In this document: positions 17,227-26,278 of the stretch, in pieces
Position numbering within the stretch: the first letter of the stretch is position 1
Layout of the letters: each line of letters starts with the position of its first letter
Source: Pseudomonas sp. S30
GTDB lineage: Bacteria > Pseudomonadota > Gammaproteobacteria > Pseudomonadales > Pseudomonadaceae
NCBI RefSeq assembly: GCF_016518545.1
Contig: NZ_JACVTO010000024.1
Coordinates: 1 to 64,000, forward strand
DNA length: 64,000 nt
Direction: 5' to 3'
Notes under the pieces: model-generated
The model's input: the letters and a program-made list of their open reading frames with translations, nothing else
The model's database searches: none
Told to the model about the DNA's origin: nothing
Program-made: the position numbers and the translations under genes

Positions 17227-18081
17227 TCAGTCGCCGGTCGCCACGCCACGGCTGGCGTCGTTGATCCATTCGCTCCAGGAACCGGCATACAGGCGCCCCA
17301 GCGGGTAACCGGCCAGGGCCATGGCGAACAGGTTGTGACAGGCGCTGACGCCAGAGCCGCAGTACGCCACCAACTGCTCGGGCGCGCGCCCAGCGAGGGC
17401 TGCCTCGAAACGCTGACGCAGTTGCGCGGGGGTCAGAAAGCGTCCGTCCGGCCCCAGGTTGTCGGTGAAGGCGGCGCATCGGGCGCCAGGAATGTGCCCG
17501 GCCACCGGGTCGAGCGGCTCGACCTCGCCGCGAAAGCGCGGCAGCGCACGGGCATCGATCAGCGTCAGGTCGGCGGCCCCGAGACGCTTGGCCAGGTGCT
17601 CGGCATCGACCAGCAGCGCCGGATCCGGCCGCCCGCTGAAGTTGCCCTCTCGCTGCGAAGGCGGATCCAGGCTCAGGGGTAGATGGGCGGCGTGCCAGGC
17701 CTTCAGACCGCCGTCGAGCACGAACACGCCGTCACGCTTGCCCAGCCAGGCGAGCAACCACCAGGCCCGCGCGGCATACAGGCCCGGGCCGTCGTCATAG
17801 AGCACCACCTGGCTGTCGTGGTCCACGCCCCAGGTGCGCAGCCGCTCGCTCAGGCGCTGCGGGTCTGGCAGCGGATGGCGACCGGTCAGGCCCTTGACCA
17901 CAGGGCCACTGAGATCACGTTCCAGGTCGGCGAAGTGGGCCCCTTCGAGGTGGCCTTCGGCGAAGCTGCGCTGGCCATGGTCGGCGTCGTCCAGGGCGAA
18001 GCGGCAGTCCAGAATCACCAGCCCCGGCGAGCCCAGGCGCTCGGCCAACTGCGGCGGGGTGATCAATTGCGCAAGCGGCAT
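17227..18081 (-). CDS. sseA: 3-mercaptopyruvate / thiosulfate sulfurtransferase (rhodanese)
   Basis: The 284-residue protein has two rhodanese domains. The N-terminal domain lacks the active cysteine, and the C-terminal domain carries C241 in the loop CGSGVSAC. A CGSG[VT]-type loop is characteristic of 3-mercaptopyruvate sulfurtransferases, whereas thiosulfate-specific enzymes usually have CRKGV-type loops. That makes 3-mercaptopyruvate the likelier donor, by inference. The interdomain and second-domain blocks (VLDGGLKAWH and AGHIPGA) are typical. Cytoplasmic, no leader. Confidence 0.88.
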   Translation of the reverse strand: MPLAQLITPPQLAERLGSPGLVILDCRFALDDADHGQRSFAEGHLEGAHFADLERDLSGPVVKGLTGRHPLPDPQRLSERLRTWGVDHDSQVVLYDDGPGLYAARAWWLLAWLGKRDGVFVLDGGLKAWHAAHLPLSLDPPSQREGNFSGRPDPALLVDAEHLAKRLGAADLTLIDARALPRFRGEVEPLDPVAGHIPGARCAAFTDNLGPDGRFLTPAQLRQRFEAALAGRAPEQLVAYCGSGVSACHNLFAMALAGYPLGRLYAGSWSEWINDASRGVATGD

Positions 18082-18263
18082 GACAGTCTCCTAACGATGA
18101 CAGGAAAACTCCGGCCTCAGGTGCCAGGTCCCGGTTGAATCGGCGACGCAACTCGACGGGTGGCGGTGAGGTGGGGTGCCGCTGACGGCAACCGCTGCCT
18201 GCTCACCCAAGGAGGCGAATGGGAGTATAAGCTGGGCGCTCGCCCCTTTCGTACGGAGCTGCC

Positions 18264-19694
18264 GTGAGTTCCTCCATTCCCTCGTCCGTCCCATCATCCG
18301 ACCTCACCCTGGATCGGTTGTTCGCTGCACAACGTCGCGCCTTCGACGCCCATCCGATGCCCCCGGCCGCCCAGCGCAGGCAGTGGTTGAGGCACCTGCG
18401 CCAGACCCTGCTGGCGAATCGGCAGGCCCTGATCGACGCCATCGACCTCGACTTCGATGGCCGCAGCGCCGATGAAACCCTGCACGCCGAGCTGCTGCCG
18501 GCGGTGCAAGGGTTGCGGCATGCCGAGCGCCGCCTGGACGCATGGATGAGGCCGCAGCGGCGCAAGGTCGGGCTGGCTTTCCAGCCGGCCCGTGCCCAGG
18601 TGGTGTGGCAACCCTTGGGCGTGGTCGGCATCATCGTGCCGTGGAACTACCCGCTGTTTCTCAGCATGGGCCCGCTGACCGACGCCCTGGCAGCCGGCAA
18701 CCGGGTCATGCTCAAGCTCAGCGAGGCCACGCCGCACACCGGTGCGCTGCTCAAGCGCCTGCTCGAGCAGGCGTTCCCGAGCGATCTGGTGGCGGTGGTG
18801 CTGGGCGAGGTCGAGGTCGGCCAGGCCTTCGCCCGCCTGCCGTTCGACCACCTGCTGTTCACCGGCGCCACGTCCGTGGGCCGTCAGGTGATGCAGGCCG
18901 CCGCCCATAACCTCACGCCGGTGACCCTCGAACTGGGAGGCAAGTCACCCGTCATCGTCGCTGCCGACATGCCCCTGGCGACCGCCGCCGAGCGCATCGC
19001 CTTCGGCAAGACACTCAACGCCGGGCAGACCTGCGTGGCGCCGGACTACGTGCTGGTTCCGCGTCAGCACCTGAAGACCTTCGCCCAGGCCTACGAGGCG
19101 GCGGTCAAGCGACTCTACCCACGCATCGCCGACAACCCGGACTACAGCGCCATCATCAATGCCAGACAGCTGCAGCGCCTCGAACAGCTGCTGCAGGACG
19201 CCCGGGACAGGGGCGCACAGGTGCTCGATCTGTATCCCCACGAGACCCGACAGGGCAGACGCCTGCCGCCTCACCTGCTGCTGGACGTGAGCGAGGACAT
19301 GCAGGTGATGCAGGACGAGATCTTCGGCCCGCTGCTGCCGCTGCTGCCCTACGATTCCCTCGACGACGCCCTGGCCTACATCGCCCAGCGGCCTCGCCCG
19401 CTGGCGCTATACTACTTCGGTTACGATCGCAGCCAGCAGGCGCGAGTGCTGCAAGAGAGTCACTCGGGCGGCGTATGCCTGAACGATACCCTGCTCCACG
19501 TGGCCCAGGACGACCTGCCCTTCGGTGGCATCGGACCTTCCGGCATGGGGCACTACCACGGCCAGGCGGGTTTCCAGACCTTCAGCAAGGCCAAGGCGGT
19601 GCTGGCCAAGGGGCAGATGAACCTCGCCCGGCTGATCTACCCGCCCTACGGCACGCGGTTGCAGCGCGTCATTCAACGGCTGTTCATCCGTTGA
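18264..19694 (+). CDS. calB: Coniferyl aldehyde dehydrogenase-like ALDH
   Basis: The 476-residue protein is an NAD(P)-dependent aldehyde dehydrogenase with the general base E223 in TLELGGKSP and the nucleophile C257 in NAGQTCVAP. The cofactor motif PWNYPLFLSMGPL sits near residues 126-138. The C-terminus (IYPPYGTRLQRVIQRLFI) is hydrophobic and basic, like class 3 ALDHs and CalB, which oxidises coniferyl aldehyde to ferulate. The specific substrate is inferred from similarity only. It starts at GTG with a GGAG site 5 bases ahead. Confidence 0.85.
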   Translation: MSSSIPSSVPSSDLTLDRLFAAQRRAFDAHPMPPAAQRRQWLRHLRQTLLANRQALIDAIDLDFDGRSADETLHAELLPAVQGLRHAERRLDAWMRPQRRKVGLAFQPARAQVVWQPLGVVGIIVPWNYPLFLSMGPLTDALAAGNRVMLKLSEATPHTGALLKRLLEQAFPSDLVAVVLGEVEVGQAFARLPFDHLLFTGATSVGRQVMQAAAHNLTPVTLELGGKSPVIVAADMPLATAAERIAFGKTLNAGQTCVAPDYVLVPRQHLKTFAQAYEAAVKRLYPRIADNPDYSAIINARQLQRLEQLLQDARDRGAQVLDLYPHETRQGRRLPPHLLLDVSEDMQVMQDEIFGPLLPLLPYDSLDDALAYIAQRPRPLALYYFGYDRSQQARVLQESHSGGVCLNDTLLHVAQDDLPFGGIGPSGMGHYHGQAGFQTFSKAKAVLAKGQMNLARLIYPPYGTRLQRVIQRLFIR

Positions 19695-19707
19695 CGAACG
19701 CCTGCGC

Positions 19708-19737
19708 ATGACAGCCCGTCATCGCACTGTCTATAGT
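19708..19737 (+). promoter_or_regulatory. Candidate sigma-70 promoter of coaD
   Basis: ATGACA at 19708-19713 and TATAGT at 19732-19737 are separated by 18 bases and lie about 90 bases before the coaD start. Confidence 0.5.
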
Positions 19738-19823
19738 GCCATCGGCCGGTCACATGACTTGGCCGGGCGGCGGTCGCTGCGCTAACATCCGACTCCCCAA
19801 CGCACTCCAGCCAGGATGACGCG

Positions 19824-20306
19824 ATGAACCGAGTGTTGTACCCGGGTACTTTCGACCCCATTACCAAAGGTCATGGCGACTTGGTGGAACGTGCCTCCCG
19901 CCTGTTCGACCATGTGATCATCGCGGTGGCGGCCAGCCCCAAGAAGAACCCACTGTTCCCGCTGGAACAACGGGTGGCGCTGGCACGGGAAGTCACCCAG
20001 CACCTGCCCAACGTCGAAGTCATCGGTTTCTCGACCCTGCTGGCGCACTTCGCCAAGGAACAGGGCGCCAACGTGCTGCTGCGCGGCCTGCGCGCGGTGT
20101 CCGACTTCGAGTACGAATTCCAGCTGGCGAACATGAACCGGCAACTGGCGCCGGACGTCGAGAGCCTGTTCCTCACGCCCTCGGAGCGCTATTCGTTCAT
20201 CTCCTCGACCCTGGTGCGGGAGATCGCAGCGCTGGGCGGCGACATCACCAAGTTCGTCCATCCCTCGGTGGCCGAGGCGCTGACCGAGCGTTTCAAGAAG
20301 TCCTGA
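19824..20306 (+). CDS. coaD: Phosphopantetheine adenylyltransferase CoaD
   Basis: CoaD adenylates 4'-phosphopantetheine to dephospho-CoA, the penultimate step of coenzyme A synthesis. The 160-residue protein has the nucleotidyltransferase motif YPGTFDPITKGH at residues 6-17, the LLRGLRAVSDFEYEFQ block typical of CoaD, and the ISSTLVRE motif near the C-terminus. Size matches the family. It precedes a ferredoxin gene by about 120 bases, a familiar coaD-fdx pairing in gamma-proteobacteria. Confidence 0.97.
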   Translation: MNRVLYPGTFDPITKGHGDLVERASRLFDHVIIAVAASPKKNPLFPLEQRVALAREVTQHLPNVEVIGFSTLLAHFAKEQGANVLLRGLRAVSDFEYEFQLANMNRQLAPDVESLFLTPSERYSFISSTLVREIAALGGDITKFVHPSVAEALTERFKKS

Positions 20307-20428
20307 CGGCGGGCGGCGCTCGACCCGTCAGCCGGGCGGGTGCCGCGTGCACTGGGCGCGTGAATGCGGCACAATTGTGCCCATTGCCTTGATACATGCC
20401 TGGACGATGCGTCCTGGCCGGAGTCCCA

Positions 20429-20680
20429 ATGTCCCTGATCATCACCGACGATTGCATCAATTGCGACGTCTGCGAACCCGAGTGCCCGAACGCCGCCATC
20501 TCCCAGGGCGAAGAGATCTACGTGATCGATCCGAACCTGTGCACCCAATGCGTGGGCCACTACGACGAACCGCAATGCCAGCAGGTCTGCCCGGTGGACT
20601 GCATTCCACTGGACGAGGCGCATCCGGAGTCCGAGGATGAGCTGATGGCCAAGTACCGCCGGATCACTGGCAAGGCCTGA
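20429..20680 (+). CDS. fdx: YfhL-type 2[4Fe-4S] ferredoxin
   Basis: The 83-residue protein carries two cysteine clusters: CINCDVCEPECPN near the N-terminus and a CTQCVGHYDEPQCQQVCP insert-containing cluster. The longer spacing in the second cluster is typical of the Allochromatium/YfhL ferredoxin type. It is a soluble low-potential electron carrier. The frame is open 11 codons further upstream, but ATG 20429 after GGAG gives the family N-terminus MSLIITDDCINC. The stop overlaps the ggt start (TGATG). Confidence 0.94.
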   Translation: MSLIITDDCINCDVCEPECPNAAISQGEEIYVIDPNLCTQCVGHYDEPQCQQVCPVDCIPLDEAHPESEDELMAKYRRITGKA

Positions 20681-22362
20681 TGCCTTTGGTCGGCGCGATT
20701 CGCCCTGCGGCCCTCGGCGCCGTCCTGGCGCTGCTGGCCAGCGCCGCGTTCGCCGAGGGTCCTGGCCGCGCGGCCATCGCCAGCCCTCACGCCGACGCCA
20801 CCGAAGCGGCGCGGCAGGTGCTGCAACGCGGCGGCAACGCCTTCGATGCGGCCATCGCCATCAGCGCCGCACTGGCGGTGGTGGAACCCTACGGCTCGGG
20901 GCTCGGTGGCGGCGGCTTCTTCCTGCTGCGCGAGTCAGGCCAGCCGGCACGCTACCGCTTTCTCGATGCCCGCGAGCGTGCGCCTGGCGCCGCCTCGGCA
21001 GGCATGTACCTGGAAAACGGCAAGATCAGCGCAAACCTGTCGATCAACGGTGCGCTGGCCGCGGCCATTCCAGGGCTGCCCTATGCCCTGGCGGAGCTGG
21101 CAGCCACCCACGGCAAGCTGCCGCTCAGGGACAGCCTGGCCCCTGCCATCCGCCTGGCGAACCAGGGCTTCAGTGTCGACCGTCTCTATCGCGACCGCGC
21201 CAGCATGCGCCTGGCAGCGCTGCGCGAGAACCCCGAAAGTGCCCGCCTGTTCCTGCGCGACGCGCAAATTCCTGCGCTGGGCGCGCGCATACGCCAGCCC
21301 GAGCTGGCGACCACCCTGCAAGCGCTGGCCGATCACGGCAGCGACGGCTTCTATCGCGGTAGCGTGGCCCGCACACTGGTCGAGGGCGTGCAACAGGCGG
21401 GTGGCCTGTGGACGCTCGATGACATGGCCGGTTATCGCACCGCCTGGCGCGAGCCCCTGCGCTACACCCTGGCCGATCGGCGCGAGCTGATCAGCAGCCC
21501 GCCGCCTTCTGCGGGCGGCGTGGCCCTGGCCCAGAGCCTGGCGATGCTCCAGCGTCTGCCGTGGCAGAGCGCCGAGCCGGTGCAGCGCAGCCATTACGTG
21601 GTGGAGGTGCTGCGACGGGCGTACCGAGACCGTGGCCTGCTGGGCGATCCAGACTACGTCGCCAATCCGCTGAACCGCCTGCTGGGGCGCCAGTACCTGG
21701 CCCACCTGGCCGACGGCATCGACGTGTACCAGGCCACCCCCAGCACTGCCCTGCCCGCCGCACCGGCCTGGCGCGAAGGGGATCACACCACTCACTTCAC
21801 GGTGATCGACGGCGCGGGCAACGCCGTATCCGCTACCCTGTCGGTCAACCTGCCGTTCGGCGCCGCCTTCACCGTGCCGGGCAGCGGCGTGGTGTTGAAC
21901 AACGAGATGGACGATTTCGCCGCCGACCCCACCGGCAGCAACAGCTATGGGCTGGCCGGCAGTCAGGCCAATGCGGTGGCAGCCGGCAAGCGCCCGTTGT
22001 CGAGCATGAGCCCCAGCTTCATCGAGAGCCCCTCGCAGTTCGCCAGCTTCGGCACCCCAGGCGGCAGCCGGATTCCGAGCATGGTGCTGCTGTCGATGCT
22101 GGGTTTCCTTGAGGGGCGACCGGTGCGCGACTGGCCAGCCACCCCGCGCTATCACCACCAGTACCTACCGGATGTGATCGAGCACGAACCCGGCACCTTC
22201 GACGATCGTCAGCAGCAGGCGCTGCGCGCGCGCGGTTACACCCTCAAGGATCTGCAACGCAGCTACGGGAATCAGCAGGTCCTGTACTGGAACAAGCGCG
22301 CCAACACCCTTGAAGCGGCAAGTGATCCCCGCGGTGAAGGCCAGGCCAGCGTCTTGGAATGA
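20680..22362 (+). CDS. ggt: Gamma-glutamyltranspeptidase
   Basis: The 560-residue precursor has a signal peptide (residues 1-25, ending AFA-EG) and is expected in the periplasm. It should self-cleave before T370 in the motif HTTHFTVID to give large and small subunits; the new N-terminal threonine is the nucleophile. The large subunit shows the GGNAFDAAIA and GSGLGGGGFFL blocks, and the small subunit the VLNNEMDDF and KRPLSSMSPSF blocks. It would hydrolyse or transfer gamma-glutamyl groups, for example from glutathione. The start overlaps the ferredoxin stop by one base. Confidence 0.93.
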   Translation: MPLVGAIRPAALGAVLALLASAAFAEGPGRAAIASPHADATEAARQVLQRGGNAFDAAIAISAALAVVEPYGSGLGGGGFFLLRESGQPARYRFLDARERAPGAASAGMYLENGKISANLSINGALAAAIPGLPYALAELAATHGKLPLRDSLAPAIRLANQGFSVDRLYRDRASMRLAALRENPESARLFLRDAQIPALGARIRQPELATTLQALADHGSDGFYRGSVARTLVEGVQQAGGLWTLDDMAGYRTAWREPLRYTLADRRELISSPPPSAGGVALAQSLAMLQRLPWQSAEPVQRSHYVVEVLRRAYRDRGLLGDPDYVANPLNRLLGRQYLAHLADGIDVYQATPSTALPAAPAWREGDHTTHFTVIDGAGNAVSATLSVNLPFGAAFTVPGSGVVLNNEMDDFAADPTGSNSYGLAGSQANAVAAGKRPLSSMSPSFIESPSQFASFGTPGGSRIPSMVLLSMLGFLEGRPVRDWPATPRYHHQYLPDVIEHEPGTFDDRQQQALRARGYTLKDLQRSYGNQQVLYWNKRANTLEAASDPRGEGQASVLE

Positions 22363-22369
22363 TCGCTAC

Positions 22370-23182
22370 TCAGCGCTGGCAGCGCGGGCAGAACACGCTG
22401 GCGCGCTGGCCCAGCTTCACCTCGCGCAAGAGCGTGCCGCACACCTTGCAGGCCTCGCCACCGCGCCCGTAGGCGAACAGCTCCTGCTGGAAATAGCCCG
22501 GCTGGCCGTCACCGCCGATGAAGTCGCGCAGCGTGGTGCCGCCGCGCTCGATCGCCGCCGCCAGCACCCGCTTGATCTCGATCGCCAGCTTGAGGTAGCG
22601 CGCCCGACTGATGCCGCCGGCCTCCCGGCGCGGATCGATACCCGCGGCGAACAGGGCCTCGGTGGCGTAGATGTTGCCCACCCCGACCACCACCGCGTTG
22701 TCCATGATGAACGGCTTGACCGCCATCGAGCGTCCACGGGACAGCTGGAACAGACGCTCGCCATCGAACAGCTCGGTCAACGGCTCCGGCCCCAGGCGCA
22801 CCAGCAGCTCATGGCCGAGCGGGTCCTGGCTCCAGAGCATCGCGCCAAAGCGCCGGGGATCGGTGTAGCGCAGCATCAGGCCAGACTCCAGCTCGATGTC
22901 CACATGCTCGTGCTTGGCCGCCGGCAAGCCCTGCTCGACCAGGCGCAGATTGCCCGACATGCCCAGGTGGCTGATCAAGGTGCCGACCTCGGCGTTGATC
23001 AGCAGGTACTTGGCCCGACGCTCCACGCTGACGATGCGCTGCCCCGAAAGCCGCACATCCAGGTCTTCCGGAATCGGCCAGCGCAGGCGCCGATCGCGCA
23101 CCACCACGCGGCTGACCCGCTGTCCTTCGAGATGAGGCGCGATTCCGCGCCGCGTGGTTTCGACTTCCGGCAACTCTGGCAT
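22370..23182 (-). CDS. mutM: Formamidopyrimidine-DNA glycosylase MutM (Fpg)
   Basis: MutM removes 8-oxoguanine and formamidopyrimidines from DNA and nicks the abasic site. The 270-residue protein begins MPELPEVET, where the processed N-terminal proline and the next glutamate are catalytic. The basic K56-type region lies in the SVERRAKYLL block. The C-terminal zinc finger has CKVCG and CPRC pairs, ending the protein at KCQR-like FCPRCQR. It is convergent with ggt and lies 3 bases downstream of the HDOD gene. Confidence 0.96.
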   Translation of the reverse strand: MPELPEVETTRRGIAPHLEGQRVSRVVVRDRRLRWPIPEDLDVRLSGQRIVSVERRAKYLLINAEVGTLISHLGMSGNLRLVEQGLPAAKHEHVDIELESGLMLRYTDPRRFGAMLWSQDPLGHELLVRLGPEPLTELFDGERLFQLSRGRSMAVKPFIMDNAVVVGVGNIYATEALFAAGIDPRREAGGISRARYLKLAIEIKRVLAAAIERGGTTLRDFIGGDGQPGYFQQELFAYGRGGEACKVCGTLLREVKLGQRASVFCPRCQR

Positions 23183-23185
23183 GGA

Positions 23186-24058
23186 TCAACGGCCACTCAT
23201 TTCGCGAATGTTCTGCTTCAGGCTTTCGAACTCGTAGTCCGACAGCCCGATGTAATCGAGTACCAAAGGCCCTACCGCGTTCCATTCATGATCCACGTTC
23301 TGATTACCCAGCACCTGGTAGGACGCGCAGATATGCTCGGCCATCTTCAGCACCGCCAAGAGGTTCTTGAGCTGGGTCTGGGTATTGCGCGATGAGTCGT
23401 CGCGCAGGATCGCCAGGGCATTGTGATGGTTGGCGATGGCCCCACTGATGTGCTCGGGCAGGCGCCACGACTTGGCCGTGAAGTAGCCCACCACCGAGTG
23501 GTTGGTGTTGAAGGCGCGGTTCTCGGTGTCCACCACCCGGTTGTCCTCACTGGCCTGGGCGTAGGCCTGCTCCAGCACGTCCATGTAATCGGGGAAACGC
23601 TTGATCATCAGCGGCACGCCGCAATCATGGAACAGGCCAAGGGTGTAGGCCTCGTCCACCGCCTGGATACCGGTCCGCTTGGCCAGCGTCAGGCAGGTCA
23701 TGGCCACGTCCTGGGCGGTATCCCAGAAGCGGTTGAGGGTGACGATGGTCTCGTCGCTCATCTCGCCCTTGATCGACTGCGCATTGATCAGGTTGATGAT
23801 CGAACGGCTGCCCAGCAGGTTCACCGCGCGCTGGATCGAGCCGATCTTGTTGGCCAGGCCGAACTGCGCCGAGTTGACCAGTTTGAGCAGCGCACCGGAC
23901 AGCCCGGGGTCCTGGGCGATCAGCTTGGCGATGGTCTCAAGGTCGGGGTCGGGCATGTACTGCTCGAACTGCAGGTCTACCAGGATCTGCGGTTGGGGCG
24001 GAATGGTGATGCCCTGCAAGGCTTGCTGGATCTGTTCGGCGGTGAGTTCTTGGGACAT
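23186..24058 (-). CDS. HDOD domain protein
   Basis: The 290-residue protein has an HDOD domain, a metal-ligand-poor relative of the HD phosphohydrolase fold used in bacterial signalling. Typical blocks are LPPQPQILVDL-like IPPQPQILVDL near the N-terminus, ISQDPGLSGALLKLVNSAQFG-like IAQDPGLSGALLK in the middle, and LFHDCGVPLM followed by NTNHSVVGYFTAKSWRLPEH. Acts presumably in the cytoplasm; partner unknown. The stop is 3 bases before the mutM start, so the two are probably co-transcribed. Confidence 0.88.
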   Translation of the reverse strand: MSQELTAEQIQQALQGITIPPQPQILVDLQFEQYMPDPDLETIAKLIAQDPGLSGALLKLVNSAQFGLANKIGSIQRAVNLLGSRSIINLINAQSIKGEMSDETIVTLNRFWDTAQDVAMTCLTLAKRTGIQAVDEAYTLGLFHDCGVPLMIKRFPDYMDVLEQAYAQASEDNRVVDTENRAFNTNHSVVGYFTAKSWRLPEHISGAIANHHNALAILRDDSSRNTQTQLKNLLAVLKMAEHICASYQVLGNQNVDHEWNAVGPLVLDYIGLSDYEFESLKQNIREMSGR

Positions 24059-24199
24059 GACGGGGCGCTCGGGAATGACGGTTGATTCTAAACCCTGTAT
24101 GCCGGCAGGGCACCAACCACTGGATCGTTCGCCGGGAACTTTACTTTAGGCTCGACAGCCTCCTTTCTCATACCTATCGAAGAAAAGGAGTAACAACCC

Positions 24200-24736
24200 A
24201 TGACTGCACAACTCAACGGCAAGCGCGTGGCCTTTCTCGTGACAGACGGCTTCGAGCAGGTCGAACTGACCGGCCCACGCGACGCGTTGGTCAAGGCGGG
24301 CGCCCAGGTCCAGATCCTGGGCGAGAAAGCAGGCGAGGTCCGCGGCTGGAATCATGATAAGCCAGCCGACAGCTTCAAGGTCGATGCCACCTTCGATGAC
24401 GCTCAGGGTACGTCCTACGATGCCGTGGTGCTGCCGGGTGGTGTGCAGAACTCCGACACCATTCGCCTGATCGCTGGTGCACAGAACCTGGTCAAGCAGC
24501 ACGCCTCGGCCGGTAAACCACTGGCCGTGATCTGCCATGGCGGCTGGCTGCTGATCTCCTGCGATCTGATCAAGGGTAAGCGCCTGACCAGCTTCAAGAC
24601 TCTGCAGGACGATATCCGCAATGCGGGCGGTCATTGGGTCGATGAAGAAGTGGTGGTGGATGGCAATCTGATCAGCAGCCGACAGCCTGATGACATCCCG
24701 GCGTTCAACGAGCAGTTGATCAAGGCACTGAGCTGA
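24200..24736 (+). CDS. DJ-1/PfpI family protein (glyoxalase III / deglycase-like)
   Basis: The 178-residue protein has the PfpI/YhbO fold signature: E19-E22 region in DGFEQVEL, the nucleophile elbow AVICHGGWLL with C112 and H113, and the LPGGVQNSD block. Family members act as glyoxalase III or stress-related deglycases, and older annotations call them intracellular proteases; which applies here cannot be told from sequence. A strong AAAAGGAG ribosome site precedes the ATG by 11 bases. Confidence 0.88.
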   Translation: MTAQLNGKRVAFLVTDGFEQVELTGPRDALVKAGAQVQILGEKAGEVRGWNHDKPADSFKVDATFDDAQGTSYDAVVLPGGVQNSDTIRLIAGAQNLVKQHASAGKPLAVICHGGWLLISCDLIKGKRLTSFKTLQDDIRNAGGHWVDEEVVVDGNLISSRQPDDIPAFNEQLIKALS

Positions 24737-24822
24737 GGCAGCGCCCGAAGCACACGGCGCCCGCCCGGGCGCCACTGGGCAGGCAAGTCGGGGGCTGGGC
24801 AGTACGCCCCGTCGCCGCCGAC

Positions 24823-24851
24823 TTCGGATCGTACCCATGACAGGCTATACT
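24823..24851 (+). promoter_or_regulatory. Candidate sigma-70 promoter of rlmI
   Basis: A TATACT at 24846-24851 lies 26 bases before the rlmI ATG, with a TTCGGA at 24823-24828 at 17-base spacing as a partial -35. Confidence 0.35.
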
Positions 24852-24877
24852 CCCGCTCTTTTTTCCGGAGCGACGCC

Positions 24878-26074
24878 ATGTCCCTGCCCAGCCTTCGCCT
24901 CAAAGCCAATGCCGACCGCCGCCTGCGCGCCGGTCACCTGTGGGTCTACAGCAATGAGGTCGATGTCGCGGCCACGCCGCTGCAAGGTCTGCAGGCCGGA
25001 CAGCAGGCGATCCTCGAAGCGGCCAACGGCAAACCCCTGGGCGTGGTCGCCGTCAGCCCCAACAACCTGATCTGCGCTCGCCTGCTGTCTCGCGATGCCA
25101 AACTGGCGCTGGACAAGTCGCTGCTGGTGCATCGGCTGAACGTGGCCCTGTCTCTGCGCGAACGCTTGTTCGACCAGCCCTGCTATCGCTTGGTCTATGG
25201 CGACTCCGACCTGCTGCCAGGGTTGGTGGTCGACCGCTTTTACGACATCCTCGTGGTTCAGCTGGCGTCTGCGACCATGGAAGCACACAAGGATGAAGTC
25301 ATCGCGGCACTGGTGCAGGTGCTCAAGCCCAGCGGCATCCTGTTCAAGAACGACTCGGCCGCCCGCGACGCCGAAGGCCTGGAGCGTTATGTCGAGACGG
25401 TGTACGGCGAAGTGCCGGACTGGGTCGCCCTCGAAGAGAATGGCGTGAAGTTCGAAGCGCCGGTCCGCGAAGGCCAGAAGACCGGCTGGTTCTACGACCA
25501 CCGCATGAACCGCGCACGGCTGGCGCCCTATGTAAAAGGCAAGCGCGTCCTGGACCTGTTCAGTTACATCGGCGGCTGGGGCGTGCAGGCCGGCGCGTTC
25601 GGCGCCAGCGAGGTGTTCTGTGTCGACGCGTCGGGCTTCGCCCTGGATGGCGTGGAGCGCAACGCATCGCTCAACGGCATCGCCGAGAAGCTGACCTGCA
25701 TCGAAGGCGATGTGTTCGAAGCCCTGCGTGAACTGAAAGCGGCAGAAGAGCGTTTCGACGTGATCATCGCCGACCCGCCCGCGTTCATCAAACGCAAGAA
25801 AGACCTCAAGAACGGCGAAGCGGCCTATCGTCGCCTGAACGAGCAGGCCATGCGCATGCTGAACAAGGACGGCATTCTGGTCAGCGCCTCGTGCTCGATG
25901 CACCTGCCCGAGGACGACCTGCACAACATCCTGCTGACCAGCGCCCGTCACCTGGACCGCAACCTGCAACTGCTCGAACGCGGCGGCCAGGGCCCGGATC
26001 ACCCGGTGCATCCGGCGATCGCCGAAACCCGCTATATCAAGAGCATCACTTGCCGGTTGCTGCCCAACAGCTGA
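24878..26074 (+). CDS. rlmI: 23S rRNA (cytosine(1962)-C(5))-methyltransferase RlmI
   Basis: RlmI places a 5-methyl group on C1962 of 23S rRNA. The 398-residue protein has an N-terminal PUA domain (RRLRAGHLWVYSNEV), a linker domain, and a Rossmann methyltransferase domain with the SAM motif LDLFSYIGGWGVQAG. The IIADPPAF motif and the late SCSMH motif with its cysteine are typical. Size matches the family. A strong hairpin terminator follows 25 bases downstream, so it is probably monocistronic. Confidence 0.94.
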   Translation: MSLPSLRLKANADRRLRAGHLWVYSNEVDVAATPLQGLQAGQQAILEAANGKPLGVVAVSPNNLICARLLSRDAKLALDKSLLVHRLNVALSLRERLFDQPCYRLVYGDSDLLPGLVVDRFYDILVVQLASATMEAHKDEVIAALVQVLKPSGILFKNDSAARDAEGLERYVETVYGEVPDWVALEENGVKFEAPVREGQKTGWFYDHRMNRARLAPYVKGKRVLDLFSYIGGWGVQAGAFGASEVFCVDASGFALDGVERNASLNGIAEKLTCIEGDVFEALRELKAAEERFDVIIADPPAFIKRKKDLKNGEAAYRRLNEQAMRMLNKDGILVSASCSMHLPEDDLHNILLTSARHLDRNLQLLERGGQGPDHPVHPAIAETRYIKSITCRLLPNS

Positions 26075-26098
26075 CCTAAGCCTCTGGTAGTCGTGAAG

Positions 26099-26135
26099 AG
26101 CCCGGTATTGGATGTTCGATACCGGGCTTTTTTTA
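26099..26135 (+). terminator. Rho-independent terminator of rlmI
   Basis: A perfect 10-base stem AGCCCGGTAT / ATACCGGGCT (26099-26108 and 26119-26128) with a 10-base loop is followed by seven T residues. Confidence 0.9.
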
Positions 26136-26278
26136 TGCTCGGTCCAGGCTTGGGAAGCAATAGCGAAAGCTCTTACGAACTTTTGAGAACTTTCATCCTT
26201 TCAAAAACTTTATTCCAGAAATGCTCCTTTCTACCCTGACGCACACCACAACTCGAACTGACGCGCAGGACTATTCGC